This document shows, piece by piece, positions 13,601 to 26,300 of a DNA stretch of 64,000 nucleotides (position 1 is its first letter; the number at the start of each line of letters is the position of its first letter). Source of the stretch: Mugil cephalus. Lineage: Eukaryota; Chordata; Actinopteri; Mugiliformes; Mugilidae. The DNA lies in NCBI RefSeq assembly GCF_022458985.1, contig NC_061781.1, forward strand, positions 23,044,001 to 23,108,000. The letters run 5' to 3'. Below the pieces are notes generated by a model that had not been told where the DNA came from, made no database searches, and saw nothing but the letters and a program-made list of their open reading frames with translations. The translations under genes and the position numbers were made by a program.

Positions 13601-16600
13601 TAATTTAATTATTTTTTTTTTATTTTCTTTTTACAGGATCTGTGAGCTTGTGAAGCAGGAGTTTGTCCTGGTGGAGCCTCAGGAGGTGACGTTGAAGGCC
13701 GACACTTACTGTGCTGCTCACATTAATGGAGTTTGGGAGAGAGGACAGATCTGCTCTGATGTCACATCGAACAACATTGCAGAAGTACAAAAATACTTTC
13801 TTCTTTTTCACTTTTTACTTTTTTACTTAAATTGTCAGTGTAACTCAGCTGATCACCAATCTCTACGCAGCTACGCGTAACGGTCACTTCTTTCTTCCCT
13901 TTGATTATGATTAATGATTAATGAATCTTTATAAATGAGGTGTTAAGTGCAAACTTAGAGCCACAGTATCCAGTTGGAACTTCCCTGATTCCCTTTAAAA
14001 ACATTGTAAGACTCACAGCTCGCGCTGATGATGTTGATGCGTCTCTGTCGGCCGGTACCAGGTGAGACGATGTGACCACGGCAACACTGTGAAGCTCCAC
14101 GTCAGCAACCTGCGGCCGCTGCCACCGTCCCTGATGGGATCCCTGGCACTCGAGTGCTCTCTCAATGACATCAGGTACCTCACACATAGAGTTTATCTAT
14201 AGATTAAAACAAAATATACTCTGGGCGAGGCTTGGTGGTTGGACTTTTAATTTAATGGGTGTAACAGGACATGTATTTGTACTGAACCGTTTAGTTCGGT
14301 GCAGGGCCGTGCACGGGTGAGTTGTGTGTGTTTATTTTCCACCTGCCACTACATGTCCATCCTTTGTGTGTCATGGCTACAGCTACTGATAAACAAGAGC
14401 TTCCACAACATCACAAACTCAACTCAACTTTGTTTATATAGTACTTCAAAAAAAACAGCTACAGAGACAAAGTGATGTACGTGGGTAAAATAAGAGCATA
14501 AGACATGAAACAAACAATTTAAAAACTATAAAACAATAGAAAATAATAATAAAAAGCACTAAAAGCACCATACGAGTGCAGACTCTCGTCCTGGATTGAT
14601 GCCAAGGTTTTAAAAATGGACAGTGAGGGCGAACTCACCTGAAACTGCACCACCTCAGTGTGAATATCACTGCTACAAGAAAAAAAAAAAGACACCTTAG
14701 TGCAAACGCAACTGAATTCGTCCTTTAACAGCCAACTATAACCTACTAATTCAGATCAGGCCAAAGTTAAATAAGGTTGAGTAAAAACTGAGCTGGAGCT
14801 CTTAGTGCTGCACTTTACTTGTTGAAAAGTTTTGTTAAAAGCTGTATTTTATTTTATTTTGTAGTTTTCAATCATGCAACAGTAACAACAGTAAATAATA
14901 AAGACAAACAAATAAATAAATGATAATAATAACAATAAAATTATTTGCGAAAATCGAATTAATGCATAAAAAATAATAATAACTAAATAAATAAGACAGT
15001 TATTACACTGTGACACACGTGTCACTAAGACAAACAGGTGTTAATGTTTCTATATATTCAATAAAAGGTTGTCAGGTCTTTAAAAACGAGTCATATGAGG
15101 AATTTATTTTTATAATATTTCATATATTTTTTGTTTGAGAATATTTAATTACTTAAGTAATTACCTGGCAGCACTTTGCAATCATATTCTATTTTAATTA
15201 ATAATTAATAATTGTTGGTTTGCAAATAATAAACAACAAGCAAATTTAGGTTTTGCATTTTGTTCCCATACTTCAGCAAAAATTAACCAAACCACGAGTA
15301 TCTAACTGTGATTTTTCTGTGTCGTTGCACCCGTAGTTGTATATTTTATAGTAGTTATTTGTAAACTGTACCAATACTTTCTCATGCTCCTGTTCTGTGC
15401 TTTGTCTTTTCTGTTGCAGACCAACAGGAGGTCGATCGACTTGGACAAACACAGCCTGTGACTTAATTACCTACTATCTGAAAGGAGCTTCAGCTGTTAT
15501 GAACATCAAGGTTAAATCCCACATTTTGCATTTTTATCTCTTCTCTGTGAGGCTGTAATTTCCTCCTCCTTCCTTTTTTTTTTAATTGTTTTTTCTCATT
15601 GTCCAGGAGTTTACAGACGAGCGTCCAGTCCCCGTCACTTTGTTTTGCTCGAACAGAAACGGACAGTTAATCAGCATTGCAGACTTTCTGGTCAGCGAAG
15701 GCCTGGCCCTCAAGGAGAGAAAGACCAGGTCTGTGTGTGTTTGTGTGTTTGTGTGATAATAAGTGATTTACAGATCTTGGATAACATTGTCATTGTGTGT
15801 TGTTGCAGAGAAGCTGTGGTTCAACAACCCAAAGAAACTGATGCAGTGATCGAGATAAAACCTGATGTCAAGAGTAAAACTGACCTGTCTGCTGTTGTCG
15901 TCTCGTCCTCGTCCTCGTCCTCCGTCGTCCCTACAACCACCACCACCTCCTCCACCTCCATCAACGCCGCCGCTGCTTCAAAACCAACTCACCACCGCAC
16001 CATTTTAACGGCTGAGAAGGTTATAACACACACACACACACACTTGACGGATAAATGAGCACGAGAAAAAGTCCACTCAGACTCAAGCTTTTCGTGTCCT
16101 TCGTGTGTGTGTTTGCAGGTGAAGACGCCGTTGTATCGTCCTCCAGAGCTGCCGTGTCCTGGTCACATCCAGACACGTGTCACCGCCATCGGCGAGGACG
16201 GTCTCATTTACGCACGGACACAAAATGCAGGTACAATATTGGATAATATTGTTACACTTATATGCAAATACAATTCACACATGAGACAGTCACGTCTAGT
16301 TCTCGTCCTTTCATAATAACCTGTTTTTTTTACAATTTACTTATTTCGAACAAATAGTTTTTAAACTATTTGTATTCGAGAACAAGAAAAACATCCCTTT
16401 GATCATGTGACCTCAGTGAATATTTGTGAGTCTCCCCGGATTCAGTGGCGTTCAGGAGTCAGGAGCATCACTACGTTTTGTCGAATAGATTTATTTATTT
16501 GTTTTTTACTTTAACTGGGTTGTGGAGGCAACAAATACATTTTATGAAGCAGAGTTTGACCTGGAGATTATTATTAGTGTTGAGACGTCTGCAGTCAGGT

Positions 16601-19600
16601 TCTCTCATGTTAGCATTCGTCTTCGTTAGCATTCGTTAGCTCATTAAATCAGACTATTGTCTTTTGGTAAATGGTAAATACTCTTGTTTTTTATACAGCA
16701 CTTTTCTACCTATTGGTACTGAAAGCTTTTACAGTCACAGACGTTCAGTGTCTTGTTCAAGGACACTTGACTTCATGTGGTACATTCTGGGGATTGAACC
16801 TGTAACCTTTCTACCTGCTGAGCCACAGTCGCCCCCTATTATCTCCCACAAACACCAAATCATCATCACATCATATGTTCTGCTCCTTCAAGTCAGAATA
16901 AATCACCTCTATTAGCTGCATTTAACACAAAACATCAACCAATGCTGCAGATACATCCATAATTATTATAATGGATAATTAAAAATACTTATTTTTACAC
17001 TTATATCCTAAATTGGAAGTGTGACTAAAAGAAATTGAGTTTTACATCTATTTTGAATTTTATACTATTTTTACCCTCAACAGATACAAATACTGGATGC
17101 TTTGCCCCAATACATATACACATATATATACATACATATAAGTTAAATAACTAAGGAAAGGAAAAAAGCAACAAACAGCATGTTTTTATAAATTATAAAA
17201 TAAATAAAAGAATAAAAAATATATGATAAAAAAACAGTGTACACACACATATTTTGGGTTATATAGTTATGTTAGTAGCTGCCGTGCGTTCTACAAAGAA
17301 ATAAATGGTTTATTGCATTAGTTTGATTAAGTGCATGTACCTCAAGTCGTCACTTGCTGCGAGATTACGTTGCAAAATCCAAATATCCCAATAAAAAACA
17401 CCTACATTTCTAAAAACCTCTCATATCTAAGGCTAAAACATTTTTATAATCTCATTAGGTCGTTTTTTTAGACGTATCGATATAAAAGTTTATCTCAAAA
17501 GTGCAATGGAAACAGTTTTTTCCCACTTTCCTGTCACTGGAAAAGGGACCAGTGACCAGTTCATTTAAAGTCTCGACAACTTAAGTGATTATTTAATTAT
17601 GTGACGTCACATAAAGATGAGACTTTACCGTGGAAACACGTCCCAAATCGCAGTTTGCACTGTGTGTAAATGCAGCTGGTGAGTGTATATTTATGTTTGT
17701 CAGAGTATGAGCTGGAGCAGCTTAAGCAGAGGATTCAGCAGAGCCTGAGGACGTGGCCCACGCTGAAGCCCTACACCTGGAGGTCGGTCCAGGGCTGTGC
17801 CATCATCGGAGCCGACACCCTGTGGTACCGAGGGCAGCTGCTGGAGGTGCAAGGAGGGAACATCACGGTGGGGGAACCCACATCCACACACAAGCCCTTC
17901 CCTCTTAGAAGTAGATTCAGTTCTCTCTGATGTGATAAACTGCCTCTGCATGAAAATCAATGCTCAGCGTTGCTTGTTTGTGCGCTTACAGGTTCAGTAT
18001 GTGGATTATGGCCTAGTGGAGAACATCCCGATGGTCCATGTTTACCCCACGCTGCTGTGTGACGACGTTCCTCAGCTCTGCATGCCCTGCCAGCTGCTTG
18101 GCATCAAACCTGTGAGAGATCTCGATGTGCTCAACATAGCTAATGCATCACAAGAATGCACACATGCATTTAGCACCTGCTCGATCCTAGACTTTACTCT
18201 TATCACACTGGTTGACACATCTTCTTCCTCTCACCTCCTCAGATCGGTGGGAAGTGGCAGAGCGATGCCGTGGCCCTTCTGAGAGAACTGTTACTGAACC
18301 GCAGTGTGGACATGCAAGTCGTGGTAAACGTTAACATTATGTTTTCATGGAGAAAATCAAGATTAATGACGTTATCATATATGGATCCTTGCCCTTAAGT
18401 GGTGAACATGTATTTAGAGCATTAGAACATAATGTTAGGACACTTCTTCTTCTTTATGGTGCATAATAAATCAGTTATATTCAGAGTTCCTAAACCTCAC
18501 TGAGCGTCACAAAGTTACCAAATATGATTCTTTGCCCCATAAGCTGTTAAATAATATGTTTTCTAACTCCTTTTTCTAACTGTTTTTGTGTGTTAGGAGC
18601 TGCCAGCTGATCCGAGGGGACCTCTCACAGTTCACATCTTCTTGGACGGTCTGAGTCTCAACGAGATCCTGTGTCACCACGAGCACGTCTCCGTCGACCA
18701 GACGCCCTCAGAGCAGAAGGTCTGTGTGTCCTTCCTGTTTTCTGTTTCCCTAAGACGAAGCATCCGTAGTTATTTTTTCTGTAATATCTTGCGTTTCATT
18801 GCAGGGACTCTCAGTGATGTCAAGCGCCCGCATCTTGGACGACTGGGATTTCAGCACTGAGGTATTTTCAAAGAGGAAACGTGCACAGTTTATTCATTCA
18901 TCCATCCGTCTATCGTCCATGTAGACATGGTGAGACACTGACACAGAGTCTGTGTCCTCAGGGTCTCGAGGCCCCTCTGGAGCCCATGTTGGGGCCCTTT
19001 GTCAACCCGAAGCTGCCAAAGGAAGGAGAGGAGTTTCCAGTCAGGGTCAAGCACCTGAGGACCCCCAATGAGGTAACGATGTAAAAAGTGTAGCAGCTTC
19101 AGAGTCAGAGTCTGAACTTTAACAAACTTTTTTTGGATAAGAAATCAAGTGTTTGTCCGTCCTGTCCTGCAGCTGTTCCTGTGGCCTCTGGAGACACCTG
19201 GCCAGGACCAGGACCAGGACCAGGACCAGGAGGTTGATGGAGAGACTCTGGATGAGGCTTTGACGAGGATCAATGAAAGCATCGACAGTTTGCCACCGCT
19301 CACCAGCTTCCCCTGTGGTAATACACACAGATATTAGGAGGTGTTCACACATATTGACTTTAACATTTTATTTCTCCACGGGCATTTAAACACTTTCCAA
19401 CCTGAACACCTGTTTTTACATCCACTGGATCAGTGATTCTCAACCAGTGGGTCGTGACCCAAAAGTGGCCGTATGGTGCGTTCCATTTGTACTCAGAAGT
19501 TGGAATTTCCTGAACTAGGGCTGCACGATAAATCGATAAAAAAATCACGATCTCAATTCACACATACACGTGATTCTTTAGCATTTTATTTCACGAGCAG

Positions 19601-22282
19601 CATCACAAACAAATGCTCCCATTTCTTCCCGGATTTTTTCAAGCGCCCCTAAAGGCAGCACTGCCGCTGACTCCTCCCTCGAACGCGTGAGTCCATCAGT
19701 GGAGGAAACCTGTCTGTAGTTGAGTGTGTGGAAACAGTGATGGAGAGAAGCAGAGAGAAGTCAGCGGTAAAGAGAGTTAAATGGATGGTGAAGGTGGTAG
19801 CGGCAATAAACATTTTGTAAAAAAAAAATTGTGCCAAAGGATCATGATCTCAATTCTAAGCAAAAAAATTGCGATTCACATTTTTTCCAGAATCGTGCAG
19901 GTGGTATTAAGACCAGTTCGGTAGATAACAGCTGATGTTGTTTTGCTCCAGACTTTTCTTCCTGTAGTTTATCAACACGGGCGGCTCAGTGTGTTTTCTC
20001 CGGTTTCCTCCCACCTCCTATAGGACGTGCTCGTTAGGCTGATTGGTGACTCTAAATTGACCCTGGGTGTGAGTGTGAATGGTTGTTTGTCTCTTTTAGC
20101 CGTGTCTCCGGCCTTTCGCCCCAATAACAGCTGGGATAGACTCCCTAAGACTCACTAAGATGAGATGAGCTTATCAACACCTCACTCTGTGTTTTATTTA
20201 TTTATTTTAAGGCGGTCCGTGTCTGGCAGAGTACAGCGACGGGAGGTATTACCGGGCCAGGATGCTACATTTCACCAGCGTGGACCCGGTCAAGATCCTC
20301 GTCCAACACGTTGACTTCGGCTCTGACGACACTCTGCCCACCAGCAAGTACGGACATTTTCATTTAGTGTTTTCTGTTTTCAGTTTAACAACGGCAACGT
20401 CACAACAACTTGTGTTAATGACCAGAGGGACACACAGTACGTAGATAACTCTGAGACATGACCTGAGCTTTAGTTTGCTTTGCATTTTTAATTTCTCCAA
20501 GGTGTTTGGGATCAGTAGGACCTAAGAACTATAAAAACTAAGCATCATCTTTGAACAGGAAAAAATCACATTCTTATATGTGGACAAAAGGATTATTTTT
20601 CTGTATATTATAATAAAGTCACCGATATGTAACAAAAAAAGACACAATTACGGATAATGAATTCCCAATGTCCCCAAACGAGTTATTTATAGCTCGTTAG
20701 TATTGACAGTATTTGTCATGTTTGCGCATCATATTCAACTAGAAAAGTAAATAAACAGAAATAAACAAGTTTCAGCTATAAAATGTGATGAGGTTTTGTG
20801 CAGGTTTTTTGAAATGTCCTCATCATGTTTTTACACCAACTAGTCTCTAGTTATGACGATAAATGTCTAAATGAAGCAGAATAAGAAGCTGCTATAATAA
20901 AACTTAACGTCCCCGTATGAGGACGCAGGGTCTCAGAAGGTTAAATTATGTCGCGTATATACCAGTATTGATGATAATCAGGTGGTATTAAAAAAAATGA
21001 AACTTCAGTATTGTGTTAAAAACGCACATGATGATAATATCGTGTGACCTCATTCATTTTTACAAATATGCTGAACGGGCTGAAATCAGGGAAACTGAGG
21101 TGGGAATAAATCAAGACAAAGATGGTGATGAAGGAGGAGAGGAACCAAGAGAGGAGAGAATTCAAATTAGTTCTAATTTTATTTCCATAGCAGACTTTTA
21201 AAGTTGCTGCTCTCTGCTTCCTGCCTCAGGCCATGAGCCTGTAACCATCCTCTTTGCTCCTAAAAGTTATTGAAGCCGGCGGCGGTCAGATTTTTCTAGC
21301 GCGTCTACTTGTGTATTTACGGTACAAGGTCACTGTGAACAGGAATGAAGACAATATTTGAACAAACCTACGAAGGAAAAGGTTTTATGACCTGAGGTTG
21401 GGTGACTTTGTCAGTATTTTTCTTCAAAAGTATTATCATATAGTTTATAGTAATATACTATAATACTAATATTTTGAATGTAATTCACTTCTCAAAAGAG
21501 AGAAAATAACAAAGTTGGATTTTTGACGCTATTATTTACATATTTGTTGATATCGTGAAAACACCGTGTAGTGAAAATTTTATATCGTGACAGCCCTCGT
21601 TTAAATGTGAGTATCTTTAAATGGACACAGACACAGGAAGAGATGAGCAGCGACTATGGAAGGTCTTTGAAATTCATCACGTTGTTGCAAACTTGTATTT
21701 CTGTGTGAGAGGAAGAACAACATTTTCCACAAGGAAACACGTAAACAAGTTTGGTACCTGTGAATCTAGATGGATCAGACCTAAAACCACTAACTATAAA
21801 AGGTTGGACTTGGCTGAATCCTGATCCGATCACTTAAAGAATGAATCTACCGATGTCGTGGACCCTCTCCCGTGTCTGTTCTGATAATCCCTTCCTTCTT
21901 TCCTTCCCTCCCGTCAGGCTGCGTCAGATCCCGGCTAAGCTGCTGAAGTTTCCAACCCAGGTGCTAAAGGTCAAAGTCGCCGGCTTCAAGGCTCCGAGCG
22001 TCAACAAGCAGGAAGACGTCCTCCCCTACAGCCCCGAATGGAGCGTGAAGGCAGCGATGGACATGGTCGACCTGCTGCACAACAACATCACGGCCTCTGT
22101 AGTGGTGAGACGCCTCCAGCATTTAACCACAACCAGAGAGTTGTAGGTGTAAAGTTAAGTGTCTTTCTCCCTTGTTTTCTGTTCAGGCTCTAGATCCTGA
22201 GCTCAAAGTTCTGCTGTACGACGAGGAAAGAAACCTGGTCCACCTGCCTCTGGTGGCCAGCGGTCTGGCCGAGGTCGACTGA
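1601..22282 (+). CDS. rnf17: RING finger and multi-Tudor protein RNF17/TDRD4 (37 exons, complete)
   Basis: RNF17 is a germ-cell Tudor scaffold protein linked to the piRNA pathway and germ granules. Coding exons: 1601-1667, 2449-2561, 2802-2899, 3040-3106, 3240-3329, 3453-3544, 3628-3787, 4820-4896, 5175-5249, 5885-6129, 7177-7269, 7434-7592, 7687-7858, 8282-8423, 10171-10358, 10453-10582, 11638-11803, 11962-12077, 12194-12311, 12398-12509, 12818-13075, 13637-13784, 14062-14174, 15420-15510, 15607-15728, 15809-16019, 16119-16230, 17704-17867, 17992-18111, 18243-18323, 18597-18719, 18805-18861, 18962-19072, 19173-19317, 20212-20347, 21918-22104, 22187-22282. All phases agree; total 4755 bases, 1584 residues (human about 1620). 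An intact C3HC4 RING uses C12, C15, C36, H38, C41, C44, C56 and C59. Five Tudor-like units start near residues 393, 641, 894, 1158 and 1385, with core motifs such as VDFGN, VDYG and VDFGS. Exon 1 carries the start because its ATG begins the RING directly. Exon 34 has a (CAGGAC)n-encoded QD repeat; exon 26 is rich in Ser and Thr. Confidence 0.96.
3590..3614. repeat. GATCT short tandem repeat in rnf17 intron 6
   Basis: Four to five perfect copies of CTGAT/GATCT lie shortly before exon 7. Simple microsatellite; no function implied. Confidence 0.7.
3875..4480 (+). mobile_element. MITE-like element, copy 1 (rnf17 intron 7)
   Basis: The stretch from GAGGGTATG onward matches, in reverse complement, a stretch in ttf2 intron 19 (49045-49815). 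Shared landmarks include a segment around GGTGAAGAGCTGTTGTGTG, one around GTTAGCATCTTTTATTTAGC, and one around TACTGACACATTTCACC. Both copies also begin on the plus strand with GAGGGTATG, which fits terminal inverted repeats. I infer a non-autonomous DNA transposon; the family is not identified. Confidence 0.6.
6800..7165 (+). mobile_element. Retroelement 3'-tail-like sequence in rnf17 intron 10
   Basis: This GC-richer island in an AT-rich intron ends with a stretch resembling the 3' ends of repeated fish elements (TTTATGAAAAGTGTATAAATAAAG). AATAAA lies at about 7145-7150, roughly 30 bases before the acceptor of exon 11. The open frames in it (6817-7134 and 6836-7165) have no recognisable domain. 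Confidence 0.4.
7885..8215. repeat. Dispersed repeat fragment with GTATCGAT ends (rnf17 intron 13)
   Basis: The left part reads GGCGATACCAATCCAATAAC and the right part ends in CGGTATCAGTATCGATCC. This resembles fish repeats that carry variants of GATACC/GGTATC near both ends. Family not identified. Confidence 0.35.
8715..9000. repeat. Dispersed repeat fragment (CAACTTTATTGTCAG class)
   Basis: The stretch begins near CAAGTCAACTTTATTGTCAG and continues through an AT-rich segment with 'GTGCAACATGAAGGATTGAAATTA'-like wording that is typical of fish retroelement tails. A related fragment occurs at about 40875-41060 in ttf2 intron 8. Confidence 0.4.
9143..9955 (+). repeat. Tandem duplication inside rnf17 intron 14
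   Basis: Two near-identical units lie head to tail: about 9143-9617 and about 9618-9955. Both contain AAAAAGGCACCGTTCTTTTT, CACCAGTTTGGCTCCG and AACTTCAGTCATAATGTCC in the same order. The first unit has about 130 extra bases (about 9331-9480). The unit itself resembles, in reverse complement, part of a repeat at 39005-39085 in ttf2 intron 5. Confidence 0.75.
12530..12760. repeat. Dispersed repeat, CAGTCAGACTTTATTT class (rnf17 intron 20)
   Basis: Begins TCAATCAGTCAGTCAGACTT and continues as an A-rich body. Related copies begin at about 44903 and 55922. This wording is common in fish interspersed repeats. Confidence 0.5.
13195..13375 (+). mobile_element. LINE 3'-end-like fragment (rnf17 intron 21)
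   Basis: Contains a CCGGGGTCAAATTCCTTG segment followed by GGCCAATAAAGCTGATTCT and a short GATTCT repeat. This matches the 3' UTR plus microsatellite tail pattern of non-LTR retrotransposons frequent in fish. No reverse transcriptase coding is present. Confidence 0.45.
14420..14600. repeat. Dispersed repeat fragment (TTTATATAGTACTTC class)
   Basis: CAACTCAACTTTGTTTATAT followed by an A-rich body resembles the widespread fish repeat class with the core TTATATAGCGCTTTTC. It lies in the large intron 23 of rnf17, which otherwise holds only AT-rich sequence. Confidence 0.4.
16660..16845 (+). repeat. SINE-like dispersed repeat (rnf17 intron 27)
   Basis: Starts with TTTGGTAAATGGTAAATACT, contains a 'TACAGCACTTTTCTACC' core and ends with the phrase 'GGGATTGAACCTGTAACC...CTGCTGAGCCACAGTCGCCCC'. 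This set of phrases is characteristic of a very common fish repeat. Name not certain. Confidence 0.55.
19517..19900. mobile_element. MITE with CTGCACGAT terminal inverted repeats (rnf17 intron 34)
   Basis: The left end reads AGGGCTGCACGATAAATCG and the right end AATCGTGCAG, with a further matching inner stretch (GATCTCAATTC) near both ends. This is the structure of a short non-autonomous DNA transposon, about 380 bases long, of a kind common in fish (probably hAT-related). Confidence 0.6.
20000..20172 (+). repeat. Common fish dispersed repeat (rnf17 intron 34)
   Basis: Carries the phrases CGGTTTCCTCCCACC, GATTGGTGACTCTAAATTG and AATAACAGCTGGGATAGACTC in order. I recognise these as a very abundant fish interspersed repeat. 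The copy is truncated and diverged and lies only 40 bases before exon 35. Confidence 0.6.
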
Positions 22283-22582
22283 AGCAGAGACGCTCTCAGT
22301 TCAGGTTTTCTGCTTCATTTCAAACAGGAAAATCAGATTTAGACATTTTTTTGTTTTGTTTTTATAAATTATCCTCGACTCAAATCAGAGTCGACACTGA
22401 AACAGATTTCAACATTTCAAGATTTGAACTCTTTATTTTAAATTTTTCCATTTCTTGCCGTGTTGTTTTTTTTTGTTCTGCTGTTCTTAGATTGCGTTGC
22501 AAGAAATGCGTTTACTTTTACATGGTGTTGCTGTGGAGCAGGGTTTTCTTTTTATATATTATTTGGCTGCTGTGTTTATAAA

Positions 22583-22588
22583 AATAAA
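22583..22588 (+). terminator. Polyadenylation signal of rnf17
   Basis: AATAAA lies 300 bases after the stop codon and is followed within 20 bases by a TG-containing stretch. The position suits the 3' end of a short 3' UTR. Confidence 0.6.
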
Positions 22589-23363
22589 AGTCTTGCACTG
22601 CAGTGGTTTACGTTCCCTTAATAAATAAATTTAAAACAATTATCAGCAATGGTTCATAGTTATAAATTAGATAAAAACATAAAATTTATTTTACAAAAAA
22701 AAAAAATCATATACAGCCAGCTAAGAAAATAAATATGTATTTAACATTTTTACAAATTAAAATCATCACAAACAAAACAAAATACGCACCAGTCTGAGGT
22801 AAATCTACCTGAATCTACAGCACACGTCACATTTTGTTCCTGTAAACGAAGGGAGTCAAGTTTCCTAAGTTACTGTTAAAATATTTACATTTACATGGAA
22901 ATATCCTGGAAGAACATTGTGTTGTTTAGACTAAAGACCAATTTCCCAGCGAGATTTAAGGAAGTTTACTTCCCAAAAGTTAATGTTAAAGAATTTGTAA
23001 CATTTCATTCAAGGCTCAGGTATGAAACTAGGATCAGGAAAGTCTGAGCACAAAAAAAAAGAGCATTGTGTCAAACACTAGATGTTCTGTGAGGAGCTAA
23101 AGGAATTTGACACTTAAAAAAAATAGAAATGACAGTTCAAATAAATAAAAGGAAGATGTTTCTGATTCTCTTTGTGTTATGTGGTGACCAGATGTTGCTT
23201 TGTCGGTTCTTTTTGTGGCATTTAGCATTAAGACTCGTTCACTGTCGATCTTCCTCTAAAGAGGTAGAGTCAAAAAGAAAAGCACCAACTCCTCAAGTTT
23301 TTTTGTTTTTTTCCTGAAGGCTTTTGGAGTTTAGTTAAAAGTTAAAAGCACCAGTTTTAATGT
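22589..23363. other. Convergent 3' region between rnf17 and cenpj
   Basis: The two genes end facing each other with 1081 bases between stop codons. The stretch is AT-rich and carries no recognisable coding exon. TTTATT motifs near 22685 could serve as the minus-strand polyadenylation signal of cenpj, which would give that gene a 3' UTR of about 650 bases. Confidence 0.5.
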
Positions 23364-26300
23364 CTACGCTCTGTTGTCCACGATGACGTTCCCGTCCTTG
23401 TCTTTGATCCGGAGCCGTCCGGTCGGGTAGCGTGTCTCCTGTCGGCCGTCGGCGTAGACGGTTTTCACGGTGCCGTCCGGATACTCGCGCCGCTTGTAGT
23501 CGGACGTGTGAATCTCCTTCTGACCCGTGTTGAAGTGGATCTGTTTGGTGCCGTCCCTGAGACAAACACAACGCGTTCACAACCAGTTAATGTGAAACCA
23601 TTTATTCATCTAGTGGTTTTTACTAGTAGTAATAGTAATAATAAATTTTATTTATATAGTCGGGCTGGGTGTATCGATCTAAATATCGATCGGATCGATA
23701 CTAGCGTCATTAGATTGATACTTTTGTTACAGTTTCTCTTCTTGTTGTGTTGTTTATATCGTTATATTTTTGTTACATTGTTCCTTTTTCTTATTTTTGC
23801 ACTAATTCATTTTCTAAATCAATTGTGAGAATATTTAAATTGTATACTGTTATATATTTTATATTGTAATTAGTTATTAGTTAAGAGAAAAAATGGTTTA
23901 TTTCCCTAATATTTGTCCTGTATTTCATCATAATCAACTAACTAAAGGGAAAATTACCAAATTATTCAATGATCATTACGTTTCAAGAAAAAGTGTCGCC
24001 CTATATTTACTTTATATTCCCAGTATGACCCAGTCCTGTTAAAAAGCGCTTTTCAAGAACTCAGACACTTTACAAACACCAAATAAAAACAGAAAAAACA
24101 CATTGAATGAAACGTTGAATAGAATGAAATAAATAAAATAAGTATGGGAGCAGTTAAATGTTAAAGGCAAACTTAAAAAGATGGGTTTTTAAAAGTGTTG
24201 GGAGGACGGGGGAGATGTGGTCGTTGAGGAGTTTGGAGGGTAAACGTTCAGTCATAGAGCAGGTTATTGCAGTAGCAGTAGTTTTATTCCAGTGTGGAGG
24301 GATTGAAGGCTGTTTTTGTGACCTGTTTGATGTGTTGTTCAAAGAGTGAAGTGGGAGTCGAGGATGAATCCACGGTTGCGGGAGGAGGGAGTCAGGGATG
24401 AATTAAATAACGGTGAGACAGAAGAGTTGGGGGCTGGTCAGGGCTCTGGGGCCGATGATTATGACTTTTCACAGTTCAGTTGGATGTAGCTGGGGTGCAT
24501 CCACGTTTTTATTGTTTGGTTTTATTTTACTCAGTTAGTCTGTGAACTTAATCCTGTGCAAACTGTCCATGTCTGTGATTTGTAAAGTAATAATTACATT
24601 GTAAATTACCATAATAATAACACAGAGGTCCTGTGATAAAACTAATCCAATGTGAATCAATTTTGCAGCAGAACCATGAAGGATGTGCTATAATTCAAAG
24701 TTTGGACAAAGAGGAGATATTACTAAACTAATCACCTGTTTAAACCAGGGATTAAATCATTAAATCAACCATTAAAGGTTATTTTAAATGCTGCAGGGTT
24801 GCTGGTAATTTCTTCCCTGGGATAAATAGTATCAAAAGTATATTTGTATCATCCATTATAATTTATTAAGCAATTTAAACTGTCTCTGATGCAGTGGAGG
24901 GAAATGGAAAGTAGCAGAGCCGTAACAACGGATCGTAAATTAGAGTAAAACACAACAAATAAACCGTTTGTTTATCCGGAGTGAATGAACCATATGAAAC
25001 GTGGACGTAAGGGGAAATATCTGAGTCACAGGACGTCCTCCGGTAAAACTGTTGATCTTAACCTGAACCTAGTTTTGTGATCCACAGTTTAATAACCAAT
25101 AAAAGATCAAATACTCAGTCAAACTTTAGATAGAAATTTAGTTTCTCGTCTCTTTGGTAAAACTCATTAACATCTATCGGACTCTTTTGCTGCAGCAGGA
25201 CACAAGCAGGTAAAAAGCTGAGGAGCTGAGCTGAATAATTAATGCGTGGAAGCTCATTAAAAGGAGTCGGGCTGGTCTTCACTCACGGGTTGACCTGGAT
25301 GATGGTACCGTCCGTCAGAACACTCTCCTCTCGGCCGTCAGGGAACAGGTTCTTCACCGTCTGGTCTGCGAAGGTGATTTCCTTCCTGCCGTCTGGGAAA
25401 TGTTTTTCTGGAGCAGGAAAAAAAAAAAGATAAATTCAGGAAAATGACTTGTTGTTGAGTCGTGGTGATTTCACTGCTGCTCGGTCTGATCTCACCTGTC
25501 TGGTTGTTGGGGAAGTGCAGGACCTCCATCCCGTCCGGGTACGTGATGTGAGTCGTCTGGGCCTCGGAGTAATAGTAGATCTGAGGATGAGGAGCTTCTG
25601 ACATTTAGCTCATTTCACAGTAACTCAAACCAGAATCCACAGACATAATGAGTCGTTTGAGTTTACAGAACGTGGGTCGATTGTGTTGTGGACGTCTCAC
25701 CACTCTCTGGTCGGCTGTGATCTGCTTGGTGTCCCCGTTGAAGAAGGTGACTTTGACTGACCGGCCGTCCGCCGACACCTCCTTCCTGGTCCCGTTGGGG
25801 AAGACGATGAGACGATCGCCGCCGACCAGAACCTTCTCCACCTGAAAGGACCAGAACCAGACGTCACTTAACAGGCAGGTAAATATGTACAGTGTCTGAT
25901 CCCTAAAAACGCTTTGATTCCAGCAGCATTCACAGTGGCACATCCCAAAGATTCTCAGAGGCTTTGACTTCTGTCATCTGGCGTTTTTCTTCCATTTGAT
26001 TTCACCACCATCACTTATTCGTTGAAGATGACAGTTCCCCACTCTCCTTCCAGGTTTTTAATAATGCAGCGTTGGTTTTAGTAGTTTCTGCTTCGCTCTC
26101 CTTCGATGGTTGTTGAAGAAATGAGAAGCTTCTCGTTGCATCAGTTGAGGATTAAATAAAAACCAGCTGAAAGTTAATCACTCGTGCAGGTGATGCACAT
26201 GCAACAACCTCATCCATCAACGCTATGTGCAATCAATACTTTCACTGACACTGATGCTCTGTTTATTCTGTTTTAACCCATTTTTACCACTGCTGCTGTC

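Noticed and set aside
23508..23828. 106-codon plus-strand frame next to the cenpj last exon
   Set aside because: Overlaps the conserved G-box exon on the other strand and continues into repeat sequence.
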